A stretch of DNA of 64,000 nucleotides, taken from the NCBI GenBank assembly GCA_030998225.1, contig JAPYXD010000734.1, positions 806,001 through 870,000 of the forward strand, read 5' to 3'. A program made the position numbers and the translations under genes. Positions within the stretch are counted from its first letter, which is position 1, and every line of letters begins with the position of its first letter. The DNA comes from Diplolepis rosae (Eukaryota > Arthropoda > Insecta > Hymenoptera > Diplolepididae). The notes beneath the pieces are model-generated. The model was not told where the DNA came from and searched no databases. It saw only the letters and a list, made by a program, of their open reading frames with translations. This document shows positions 21,934 through 31,380 of the stretch, one piece after another.

Positions 21934-23964
21934 ATGGGATTACGAGGCTTCCTTTTGGCACTGCTTACTTGCAACTTCAACTATATAACAACAGTCTACG
22001 CCATCATAGGATTCGATTGCGGTTCAAATCAATCAAATATTACGACATTATCTTTAATAGAGGTAGGAGAATGTGATCTACCTCGATCTCAAGTACATGT
22101 TGAAAGAACTTATATACAACTTTTACAATTAACTGGATTTCCAAATACAAAAGTAATACAATGCAAAATAGAAATTCGACGCGCCATCTCTCATTGTGGT
22201 ATGCATTCTCACAGTTCCATAGTTGCAAATGGCCACAGTGAATATATACATGATGTTACACGAGATCAATGTAATCAAATGCACACAATAGGAAGATTTT
22301 TAGTAACCCCTTCTCTTCAGATATCAAAGTTAAAAGTAAACGAAACTTCATTTCCTAGCGTTACTTTAGCAGGTTCTGTAACACCTAACGGAGACTGTAC
22401 TAGTACACAATTTTCTGACCCATATGGAACATGGAATAATGTCGTAGTCCAAGCAATATTCAAAATAACTTTAAAAGAACATTATGCTACTATTAATTTA
22501 AATTCAAATAAAATTCAATTAGGATCTGGAATAATATGCACACTTTCAGACACATTCTGTACAGACGTAGAATATGGACAAACATTCTGGGATACATTAC
22601 CTAATGACGTATGTAATTTTAACAAATATGAAATTACTTATGAAGGACCAGCAAATAAAACTTATGACAACACGACAGACAATTCTGAAACCTTTTATTC
22701 TTTAACGACTGAAGATATAACCTTCGTACTGGCTGAAAAAACAAGAAAACCAGTTTGCAGTTACGTTTTAATACAAACTGAACATCCAAAATTATTAATT
22801 TTTGAAACCAGACCTGGAAATTCATTTTTAGAAAATAAACATTTAGAAGTTCAAAATGTGGACATTTTTACATACGTTAACTCTAAATTCATATATGTGG
22901 AATGACACATACGCACTGAAATAAATAGACTTTATCACGACGTTCTTACTCAACGATGTATACTTGAACAGCAAGTTTTTAGAAATACATTAACCTTAGC
23001 AACCCAATCACCAGACGAATTTGCATATCATTTAATGAAAGGCCCAGGATATATGTCAGTAATTGCAGGAGAAGTAGTACATATCGTAAAATGTATACCG
23101 GTTGAAGTAAAATATCGCAAAACTGAAGAATGTTATCTACAACTACCAATATTTAGAGGAAGTCAACCCTTTTTCCTTTCTCCAGGAACTCATATATTAA
23201 CAAAATCCGGTATCCAAACAAATTGCAATTCTTTCCTTCCACCAATGTACCTTTTTGGAGAAACCTGGTACAAATTACTTCCAAATCCTGTCGAATCCAT
23301 AGCACCAACTATAGTTAAACCTCTCACAAAAGCAACCTGGAAATACACAAATCCTTCATCTTTAGCAACAAGTGGCATTTATTCTCAATCTGATCTTGAT
23401 AAACTGCGAGATCATATTATGTTTCCAGCAGAAAAACCGATGATTCTAAATTCCTTAGCTAGAGAAATAACAGGACATCCAACTATTAATCAAGGAATAT
23501 CATTAACGAATTTATTTAATGAAGATGTAATTGATAAAATTGCTGAATCCGCATGGGGTAGATTTTGGACAATTTTTACAAATTTTGGAACTACTAGTGC
23601 AGGCCCAATTGGATTAATAATAATAATTAGAGGGATTAAATTGATAGCTGATACCATTATTCATGGATATGCGCTACACAGATTATTTGGATGGTCTCTC
23701 CATCTACTAGGCGCCTTCTGGGATTCGGTCACTAACCTCTTATTACACTTAGGTACCCATCGACCTTCTGGACATCCTGCTGAGAGCCATCAAGAACTGC
23801 TAACAGCTTCAGCGCCACAAAGCTCGAAAGAGGCACCTAAAAGTCCATCGTATTACGCAAATACTACTACCGGTAAAGATCACAATAATACAAACACAAC
23901 TCTTTATCCTCACTCTGAACTAAAGGAAGAACTTAGTAGAACCCACTACTCTATCCAAATCTAA
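21934..23964 (+). pseudogene. env: First envelope glycoprotein of element B (one stop)
   Basis: About 676 codons with a single in-frame stop near 22903; otherwise open. Residues 1-25 form a signal peptide; the ectodomain has many Cys residues and N-x-S/T sites. Shared with element A env are SDPYG, TCDVE-like cysteine contexts, KGPGYM-VIAGEVVHI and LATSGIY. Near the C-terminus (about 23590-23680) a hydrophobic membrane segment is followed by a HRLFGWSLHLLGAFWDSV stretch and a Ser/Pro/Asn-rich tail. I consider it a chuvirus-like glycoprotein by remembered motif pattern, to be confirmed. It would mediate entry or cell-to-cell spread. Divergence from element A env (about half identical) shows these are different lineages. 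Confidence 0.75.
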
Positions 23965-23965
23965 C

Positions 23966-25300
23966 ATCTTCAGAAAGTCGCATGTTCCATTTACAACCTT
24001 ATTAAACAAAATTATTCAACAAAGAGGAGATCCACCCCTCATTTATGAGATACTCATTGAACAAACCAATAATAATGAATGTCTATTTCACGTTAATTTA
24101 CAATATAAAAATTATATAATAATGAATAGTGGCAAAGATAAAGAAAATGTAAAGCAAAAGGTAGCACAAAATTTATATAATGCCTTAATTAATGAATCAA
24201 AGGAAACAAATCAAAACGTCCAACCAAATTCTATTAGTAAAAATTGCAAAAAATTAAACGAAATTTTCGCTCAAAATAAATTTGAGTATCCAAAATATAC
24301 AGTATTGCGAATAAAAACCTCATCAAAAGACTCTACATAGCAATTTGTTTCATTAACAACATTGAACAAATAGGAATAGCAAACTCGATAGTAACAGCTA
24401 AGGATTTTGCTGCCATAAAAGTTATTAATTCTCTTTCGCATAAAGACGAAAAATGTGAACTAAGTTTGATAAACTCACTAGAACATTTGCATGTAACAAT
24501 TCAAGAATCATCTATAAACGATCCAAAATCTTCAGCGAGTAGCCAAATAACAAAATCTATTACTTCAAATAACAACCGTGTTGAAAATACAAATTCATAT
24601 AAAATTAAAACAAATAATAATCATACTGCATCATCTTTCTCTACGAATAGCTTTAAAAAATGTTTTAAATACGGATATAGACCTCCCAACCAGTACAATA
24701 AATTCGAATATAAACATTCCATACCGATTCAGGAAATCAACTTTAATGGAGCATTTCTACGACGAGCCTACCCACGTACCAACTTACCAAAAAAAGATAT
24801 ACAGAACAGACTCCATGGGATTTTTAAATCATGTAGAAATTTTAAGAAACTTCACGATAAAATATGGACTGCGGTTACCGCAATATACAGTCTATCCTGA
24901 TCCGAATTCGAAAACAAACTCATTTTTTCTCGCACAAATTAATATAAATGAACATTTCGCAGAAAACAGAGCAGCTTTCAAATTACTATTACTACTAATG
25001 AGATCATACGATCTCTGCGACGAAAAATTGTATAATAATGATGATAAAATAATGCAAAAAACCAAAAATCAAAGTATTCAAACCGATCCAAGACCAAAAT
25101 TAATACCTTGAGAAAATTCCTGTAGATTTTGTAACACTCAAATGTATGCTACAAAAGAGTGCCGTAGACGAAATATTTTTAAAGTAGACAAATCAACCCA
25201 ATTTCCCCCTCCAGTTCCACCAAGAAACTCCTCAACATTTAGTAGACTTTTTTCCCCTTTTCTTCAAAAAACTTCTAGACCTAAATCCAACCATATGTAA
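23966..25300 (+). pseudogene. Protein with three dsRNA-binding-like domains and a zinc knuckle
   Basis: Three dsRBD-like units in a row. Unit 1 (about 23995-24215): FTTLLNKIIQQRGDPPLIYE, a central strand FHVNLQYKNYII and a C-terminal helix VKQKVAQNLYNAL. Unit 2 (about 24255-24440, frame change near 24320): KLNEIFAQNKFEYPKYTV, then AKDFAAIKVINSL. Unit 3 (about 24800-25000, another frame): ILRNFTIKYGLRLPQYTV, then AENRAAFKLLLLL. A Ser/Asn-rich linker separates units 2 and 3. A Cys-rich CRFCNTQMYATKEC motif follows a stop near 25110, then a Pro-rich tail to about 25300. dsRBDs bind duplex RNA; in insect viruses such proteins suppress RNA interference. The frame overlaps the env C-terminus and lacks a clear ATG. 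At least two frame changes and two stops. Confidence 0.6.
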
Positions 25301-25330
25301 ACATCCTATTTTATCCAATATTAATCCTAC

Positions 25331-25343
25331 TTTTCTTTTTCAG
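25331..25343 (+). promoter_or_regulatory. Splice acceptor before F-like env
   Basis: TTTTCTTTTTCAG is the strongest acceptor-like sequence in the element and lies 16 bases before the ATG at 25360. Confidence 0.5.
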
Positions 25344-26150
25344 CCTTCCGAGAAGCCTAATGAATTTCCTTAATCAACTAGCATCCAGACTGCATTTAAT
25401 TTTAATTCCACTCCTTTTCTCCAAAGCAGAAAAATACTTCATAGACTCACAATTTTCTCATTCTTCCGGGATTTATTTTTAACCAATTTCAAAAGTTCGT
25501 CTTTTGTCTGAAAAATATTATTTTATATCTTATATCGATATCTTTCAGGCAGACGTACTTGAATACAAAATAATAGATTTCTCACATAAATTATATGAAT
25601 ATTGCATACTTTCAAATATTGCCAATAATTGTAATTTATACGATCATCAGACACAACTTGATTTTATAGAACAACGAATCAACTATTTTCTTGAAGAAAT
25701 ATCATTTATATCTAGAGTAGCTCGTAATATCACGAATATTTCTAAAACTAATGATCAATTCTCGCAACAGATACAAAAAGTATATTTAGAATTGAGAATG
25801 AGACAGTAAACCTCCCTTTACTGGCCCAAAGAAAATTTATTTCTACTTCCAAACCCATTTTTTCAAAAAGTTACAAAATTTTCTTCAAAACTTGACAACA
25901 TTATGACCTACAAAAAATGGCAATTCTCATCTATATCGAATATTAGCAGCAAATTTCTCAATCTTTTCTTTTACTCCTTCACCAACTTACAGAAGCTATT
26001 ACCCATGCCGCAAGTAAGAAAGTAAATAAGTACTTGACTTTTCATAGATCATGAAGTTGATGTTGAAAACGTCTGAGAATCCATATTGTGAGAAGGTAAG
26101 AAAGGTAGCAAAACGACTTCTTCAGACTATAATAAATACTGAGTTATATT

Positions 26151-26190
26151 CGACGTTTCGAAGTCATGTACGACTTCCTCATCAGGACGA
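26151..26190 (-). ncRNA. Hammerhead ribozyme motif, left arm
   Basis: The minus strand reads CTGATGAG, a 6-bp stem GAAGTC/GACTTC with loop GTACAT, then GAAAC and GTC: all conserved core bases of the hammerhead are present. It mirrors the motif in the right arm. Confidence 0.75.
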
Positions 26191-26835
26191 AAATTAACAT
26201 TAGTCAGTTGTAAAAATTTGAGTGTATCAACAGTCACCTCCAGGAATGAAAATATGTGAAGCGTCAATAATGATTATTAAAAATATTCAGTATTCGTCTC
26301 TCTGTATGAAAGAAAGAGATTAGAGAGGATAATATAAAATTAATAACATAAAGTTTTAACAAAAAAAACCGCTGAACAGATATTAAATTAATAACTAGTA
26401 TAAACATAAAAATTAATTACCTAAAATTCCATGTGAGGTCATTATAATAATAAAAGATTTTTTTGTAAAAATGACAGAGACTAATAGAACTAAACAAGTA
26501 ACAATAACTATTTGTTTTGCACATCATATTAAAGAAATAGAAATAAATATATAATAACTGTTAACGAGACAAGAGATCAAGCTATACTGAAAGACGAGTA
26601 GTGACAACAGAAATTTATAAACAAACAAAGAGTAGGTAACATGTTAAACTAAGAAAATGGAAAGTGATGTAATGTAAAATGAGATATATTATAAATACTA
26701 AATAAATTCGTATTGAAATTAAAATTGAATATAAAATAAGAATATAAATTGATAATAAGACGGAGGAAATTAATGAAGACATGGAAACAAAGAATGAAAA
26801 AGAAATTTTCTTTTTTTTAAATTTTTTTATTATTA

Positions 26836-27434
26836 TTAACATTTGGAATTTAAGAGTTGTTCCAAGATCACATTATATGAAGGAATATAATTCTTTAAGT
26901 CTGTAATAACATTCAAGCAATTATTTCCTTCCTTTTTTATGTAAAAAATTTCCGCTAAGTATCTCTTAAAATAATTATTTTCTTTGTGTAAAATTAATAA
27001 GTTATCCCAGTCAAAATCATGGTCAAATTCCAATATATGCTTAGTAACAACGTTATGATATTTCTCATTTAGTTTAATATTATTACGATGTTCATTTCGT
27101 CTAGTTCGGAGCAATCTACCAGTCTGGCCTATATATGTTTTTTTACATTGTTTACAGGTGATCTTGTAAACCACATTGGATTGTTCAAAAATATCCAAGG
27201 GATCTTTACCAAGTTTGATCATAATGTCCAACTTTGAATCAATTCTAAAAATTGTATTTAAATTGAAATCAGATAATATTCTTTTTATTGAAAATGAGAT
27301 ATTACCAAAAAATGGAATAGATACCAGTCTTTTAGAATCAAATTTTTTATTATCATCATTATCATTATTATTAGTAAAATTATTGTTATTATTGTAATTA
27401 TATAAAATTCTACGTTGTATATGATAGTCTATGA
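26836..27434 (-). pseudogene. GIY-YIG endonuclease domain of Penelope-like element
   Basis: Minus-strand segment with VVYKITCKQCKKTYIGQTGR (the Y...YIGQT signature plus a Cys-x2-Cys in the first strand, as in Penelope endonucleases) followed by RRNEHR, the usual Arg/His region, to a stop at 26836. The part 27434-27232 links it to the RT domain (Asn-rich linker) after a frame change near 27430. The domain would nick target DNA; it looks intact but lacks a complete protein. Confidence 0.85.
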
Positions 27435-28098
27435 ATTTAGCTGGATTAAGCGAGGGTGGTAGGAGTTGAACTTCTGTAAGACATAATCAATTTTATCATT
27501 AGGAATAATGAGAAAGGTATCATCAACATAACGATAATAAGTATGTAAATGAAAATCTAAATTATCGAAAACTTTTTGTTCAAGATCTTGCATTACAATA
27601 TCAGCTAGAATAGGAGAAATAGGAGAACCCATAGGGGTACCAAAAATTTGTTTGTAAAAAGATTTGTTGAACTGAAAATAAGTATGTTCCATAAGAAATT
27701 CAACACCTTTGATAAATTCAGACTTAGGCAAACGAGTATTCATCTCTAGAAGAGGCCATCTATTTATTATACTTTCTTTAATTAATTCAAGAGGAATGTT
27801 AGTAAATAAGGAAGTCACATCAAAAGAGATCATCACATGGTCTGCCGGAACCGTTTTAGAAATAATGACATCCCTAAAAATAAAAGAGTTTTTTATTTGT
27901 GTAAGCGGGGTTTTTAGGGATTTTTTGAAGAAATCATTAAATAGTTTTGCCATATAAAACGTAGGTGAATTAATCAATGAAACTACTGGACGTAGTGGAC
28001 AGTTTTGTTTATGTTTTTTAGGAAGTCCATAAATTCGAGGTAAGTTGGTATTTTCACATAAAATATCTTTACGTTTTAAATAATTTTTAATTTTTTAC
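27435..28098 (-). pseudogene. Reverse transcriptase of Penelope-like element (5'-truncated)
   Basis: Minus strand: LPRIYGLPKKHK then RPVVSLINSP, SFDVTSLFTNIPLE, GTPMGSPISPILADIVM and the catalytic YRYVDDTFLI at about 27540. These are RT motifs of Penelope-like elements. The N-terminal part of the protein is missing and the sequence turns into an inverted copy of the element's own 3' end just beyond 28098. Confidence 0.88.
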
Positions 28099-28204
28099 AT
28101 AAAAAAGGAAGGAAATAATTGCTTGAATGTTATTACAGACTTAAAGAATTATATTCCTTCATATAATGTGATCTTGGAACAACTCTTAAATTCCAAATGT
28201 TAAT

Positions 28205-28302
28205 AATAATATTTAAAGAATTTGAAAATCTTTCTGTGGAAAAAATGACGCTTTCGACTGCGCTGGGATTCGAGCCCAGGTCTTTCGATTGCCGGTCGAC
28301 TG
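28205..28302 (-). other. tRNA-like module within the Penelope-like element
   Basis: The minus strand contains CCTGGGCTCGAATCCCAG, which has the stem, loop and box B (GCTCGAATCC) of a tRNA T-arm, preceded by a rough anticodon-arm-like stem. A second copy of this ~90-bp module, with the same flank TTCAAATTCTTTAAATATT, is at 59165-59240. Too degenerate to be a tRNA gene; perhaps a tRNA-derived end. Confidence 0.4.
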
Positions 28303-28944
28303 CTAAAAAAATTTAAAAAAAAGAAAATTTCTTTTTCATTCTTTGTTTCCATGTCTTCATTAATTTCCTCCGTCTTATTATCAATTTATATTCTTATTTT
28401 ATATTCAATTTTAATTTCAATACGAATTTATTTAGTATTTATAATATATCTCATTTTACATTACATCACTTTCCATTTTCTTAGTTTAACATGTTACCTA
28501 CTCTTTGTTTGTTTATAAATTTCTGTTGTCACTACTCGTCTTTCAGTATAGCTTGATCTCTTGTCTCGTTAACAGTTATTATATATTTATTTCTATTTCT
28601 TTAATATGATGTGCAAAACAAATAGTTATTGTTACTTGTTTAGTTCTATTAGTCTCTGTCATTTTTACAAAAAAATCTTTTATTATTATAATGACCTCAC
28701 ATGGAATTTTAGGTAATTAATTTTTATGTTTATACTAGTTATTAATTTAATATCTGTTCAGCGGTTTTTTTTGTTAAAACTTTATGTTATTAATTTTATA
28801 TTATCCTCTCTAATCTCTTTCTTTCATACAGAGAGACGAATACTGAATATTTTTAATAATCATTCTTGACGCTTCACATATTTTCATTCCTGGAGGTGAC
28901 TGTTGATACACTCAAATTTTTACAACTGACTAATGTCAATTTTT

Positions 28945-28982
28945 GTCCTGATGAGGAAGTCGTACATGACTTCGAAACGTCG
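28945..28982 (+). ncRNA. Hammerhead ribozyme motif, right arm
   Basis: CTGATGAG (28948-28955), stem II GAAGTC/GACTTC around loop GTACAT, GAAAC (28974-28978) and GTC at 28979-28981, the expected cleavage triplet. All core bases are kept. Hammerheads in Penelope-like terminal repeats are an established feature of the class. Confidence 0.78.
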
Positions 28983-29951
28983 AATATAACTCAGTATTTA
29001 TTATAGTATTCATACTTGACTTTTATTATGACTATACCAATCCCATCTGCTGAAGAATTTCAATTATGTAAACCACATCCAATTCCAATACATCTCGACT
29101 TTAATACTGACGTAATGTCCTCTATTTACATAAAACCTCAAAATTCTTATCTCGCTATTTCTTCAAATAACCAATCATACTTTACAACAAATGAAAATGT
29201 CCTCAATGCATGTTATCAAAATGGATTCCAAACATTTTGTCACCCACCAAGATCTATATCTAATATCGATAACAATCCTATTTGCGAAACATCAATGTTT
29301 CTAAATTCTCAACCATACAAGTGTGAAATATTCACCAGTTTTAGTGAATAAACCTTTCTAACACCATTGCAATTTCATCATGGATGGCTATACTCAACTA
29401 TTTTCCCCCGACAAATTTTCTTATCATGTCAAAAAAACTCTAAGACCCTAATCACACTCCAAGGAATAGTAATTTTGCAAACAAAATCACGTTGCAATCT
29501 CGATTCATCGACTCCATATTACCATCTTCAAAACCATTTGAATATAATGGATAATTCAATTCCAGTTAGCAAATCAACCACTTCTCTTGCTATAATTTCA
29601 CTATTTTTATATAATATTTCCATTCAAGAGCCTCACTTACTAAAAAAGGTATTACTTCTTCTTCAGCAAAAAGAAGACATGCCATTATCAATCTTCGAAA
29701 ACCATGTCTTTATCCTTACAAAGTATGCAAACATTCAAAAACTCATTCCATCTATTTTTATTTCTAGTGCACATAAATTAACATTAGCACTAATCATTAT
29801 CACTTTACTTATGATTACAATTTTAGGATTATTACTATTGAAAATTCAAAAATTATCAAAAAAAAAACAAAACGCCAACACGTATAGAACTTACACAAAA
29901 AACTCCTCTAAGCTCAGTGACAAAATTTTCACTGGCCGACTTGACGTTTAA

Positions 29952-30249
29952 CTTTCGACCTTTCCTTTATTCCATCTTTCACCCTTTACTTTAATAGACT
30001 CGAAGTCAATTCACAAAATTTTTCAGATACAGGTACGTTCCGTCCTTACCTTCCTCAAAACCACGTGCATGAACGTTGTAAATCCTATACCGTCAGAAGG
30101 ACAGGTTTTGTACCCACGCCTTTAATATTTCTTACTAAAGAAAAAACAAACTGTAATATAAAAGTTGTTTTTCTGACGGAAAGTAAAATACTTTTAGCAA
30201 AATCTTTTACCTTGCATGATTAGAAAATGTATACAAAGTTATTATTCAA
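29952..30249. other. Gap between F-like env and first Cys-rich ORF
   Basis: AT-rich, no long frame. It contains ATTTTTCAG near 30020, another acceptor-like motif, and no other recognisable signal. Confidence 0.4.
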
Positions 30250-30261
30250 CCTCCTTATCAG
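30250..30261 (+). promoter_or_regulatory. Splice acceptor before first Cys-rich ORF
   Basis: CCTCCTTATCAG about 40 bases before the ATG at 30301. Confidence 0.4.
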
Positions 30262-30300
30262 ACCTTAATAAAATAAATCTATTCAAACAATTAGTAGAAA

Positions 30301-30708
30301 ATGATACCAACTCCAAGTGAACCTGTTGTTAACCATCTTGGACCAGTAGACGGTGTATGTCCGCAAGACTATCCGATAGCATACGCGCACTTATTACAGA
30401 GTTATTGCTTCGAACTAGAACCCTCAACATTGTTTTTATATTATAATCACCAAACCACAAAAAGATATTGTCAATTCTGTTTCGAGAAATTAGATCAGGA
30501 AACTCAAAATAACTGTGAATTTTTTACTTCATGACATTCCATTTGTAAATTGGAATGCATATATATGAATTGTTACGGTTGTCAAGAACTATTAATTACT
30601 CTGCGAAAAAGAGCAGCTGATTGTAGAGAATGTATCAAACAATATTTAAATAATAAATTCAAAATTAGTCAAGGAAACGAAGTTCTAGTAGAAAATATCC
30701 CTGCATGA
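30301..30708 (+). pseudogene. Cys-rich zinc-binding-like protein 1
   Basis: Unrecognised family. 135 codons from ATG to TGA with one internal TGA at about 30532, otherwise in one frame. The N-terminal half is neutral; the rest contains Cys pairs CQFC, then CKLEC, CYGC and CREC spaced like two four-Cys zinc sites. The spacing from CYGC through the Arg-rich helix to CREC matches the next ORF (CSLC to CVTC, both followed by a helix), so the two are probably diverged duplicates. A RING- or zinc-ribbon-like adaptor would fit; no function is claimed. Confidence 0.5.
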
Positions 30709-30828
30709 TTATACGTATCTACCTTCTACGCATGTGATCACGCATGAAATTTTTTTTTAAATTTAATAAAATCCTCAATACTAAAAAATTGTAAATTTTG
30801 AAAATATTTCCAATTCCTCAAATATTGT

Positions 30829-30840
30829 AAATTTCCCCAG
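30829..30840 (+). promoter_or_regulatory. Splice acceptor before second Cys-rich ORF
   Basis: TAAATTTCCCCAG ends at 30840, seven bases before the ATG at 30848; a second CAG follows directly. Confidence 0.4.
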
Positions 30841-30847
30841 CAGAAAA

Positions 30848-31279
30848 ATGCTGCCCCAAGAAAACGAAACAATCGAAGCAGAAGAAGTCCGAGCAAGCGA
30901 GCAGGATGTTCAGTCGTATTTTGAACATCAATTATGGTCGGAATACTGCTGCACAACCCTGGTCGAGAATTTCTACATGAATGTTCTTGAAAAAAAACAT
31001 GTTTGCGAGGATTGTTGGATGACAGAACTTAGCTTCTTTGAAACCGAAGTAACATTACCCGTCCGAATAGATCACATAGTTACTAAAGACTTATATTGTA
31101 CCTTAAAACTATCTAGCCTCGACTGCTCCCTTTGCAATACACAAATTTTTTACATGCGGCAAAGAGCAGTTTTATGCGTAACTTGTGCTGAACGTGTAAT
31201 TCATTTATACCAACAAGAAGCATTGTATAACGAAGTCGATTCCGAAGCATCCACCATTATTTATAATAACAACGAATAA
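30848..31279 (+). CDS. Cys-rich zinc-binding-like protein 2 (intact)
   Basis: A complete 143-residue frame, the only undamaged accessory ORF of element B. Acidic N-terminus, then CCTT, CEDC, a His-containing middle, and CSLC...RQRAVLCVTC, followed by an acidic Asn-ending tail. The Cys pairs could hold two zinc ions. It resembles the ORF just upstream in Cys pattern and in the Arg-Ala-Cys helix. No signal peptide or membrane segment, so probably cytosolic or nuclear. I do not recognise the family; possibilities are a RING-like E3 adaptor or transcription cofactor of viral style. Confidence 0.55.
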   Translation: MLPQENETIEAEEVRASEQDVQSYFEHQLWSEYCCTTLVENFYMNVLEKKHVCEDCWMTELSFFETEVTLPVRIDHIVTKDLYCTLKLSSLDCSLCNTQIFYMRQRAVLCVTCAERVIHLYQQEALYNEVDSEASTIIYNNNE

Positions 31280-31380
31280 TAATAATAAATCAAAACATAT
31301 TTTTTATTATTCTTTTTTCTAAATATAAATAACTTTCGTTAAAAAATGTTTTCCTTTTTATTCGTTGTTTAAAATCATAT

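Larger units (their letters stand above)
26043..29012 (-). mobile_element. Penelope-like element with inverted arms
   Basis: A 2.97-kb insertion. The core carries, on the minus strand, a Penelope-type RT fragment (about 28098-27435) and a GIY-YIG endonuclease (27231-26836). The outer arms, about 26128-26825 and 28310-29005, are inverted copies of each other; a shorter inner inverted copy of the endonuclease 3' end lies at 28105-28205. Each arm contains a hammerhead ribozyme motif near its outer end. Inverted or tandem terminal copies with hammerhead ribozymes and a 12-bp duplication are known traits of this class. RT is 5'-truncated, so the copy is dead. Confidence 0.88.
26031..29024. repeat. 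12-bp target duplication around the Penelope-like element
   Basis: TACTTGACTTTT occurs at 26031-26042 and 29013-29024, immediately outside the inserted element, defining its borders inside the F-like env. Confidence 0.8.
25360..29951 (+). pseudogene. env: Second envelope, baculovirus-F/errantivirus type, split by a Penelope-like element
   Basis: Starts at the ATG 25360 with a signal peptide (HLILIPLLFSKAE). SGIYF and KVRLLSEKYYFISYIDI resemble the N-terminal strand of F-type envelopes (Baculo_F family), followed by a coil-like segment to about 25800. After the insertion (26043-29012) the gene resumes with MTIPIPSAEEF and PHPIPIHLDF, a Cys-rich part with GWLYSTIFPRQIFLSC and GIVILQTKSRCNL, a membrane segment at about 29770-29850 and a basic tail to 29951. 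Such proteins fuse membranes. Unlike 21934-23964, so element B carries two unrelated envelope types. In-frame stops near 25482, 25807 and 29349 and a frame change near 25810-26030. Family call is from motif pattern only. Confidence 0.55.

Noticed and set aside
28255..28300. Functional tRNA gene
   Set aside because: Only the T-arm is convincing; acceptor and D-arm pairing fail.
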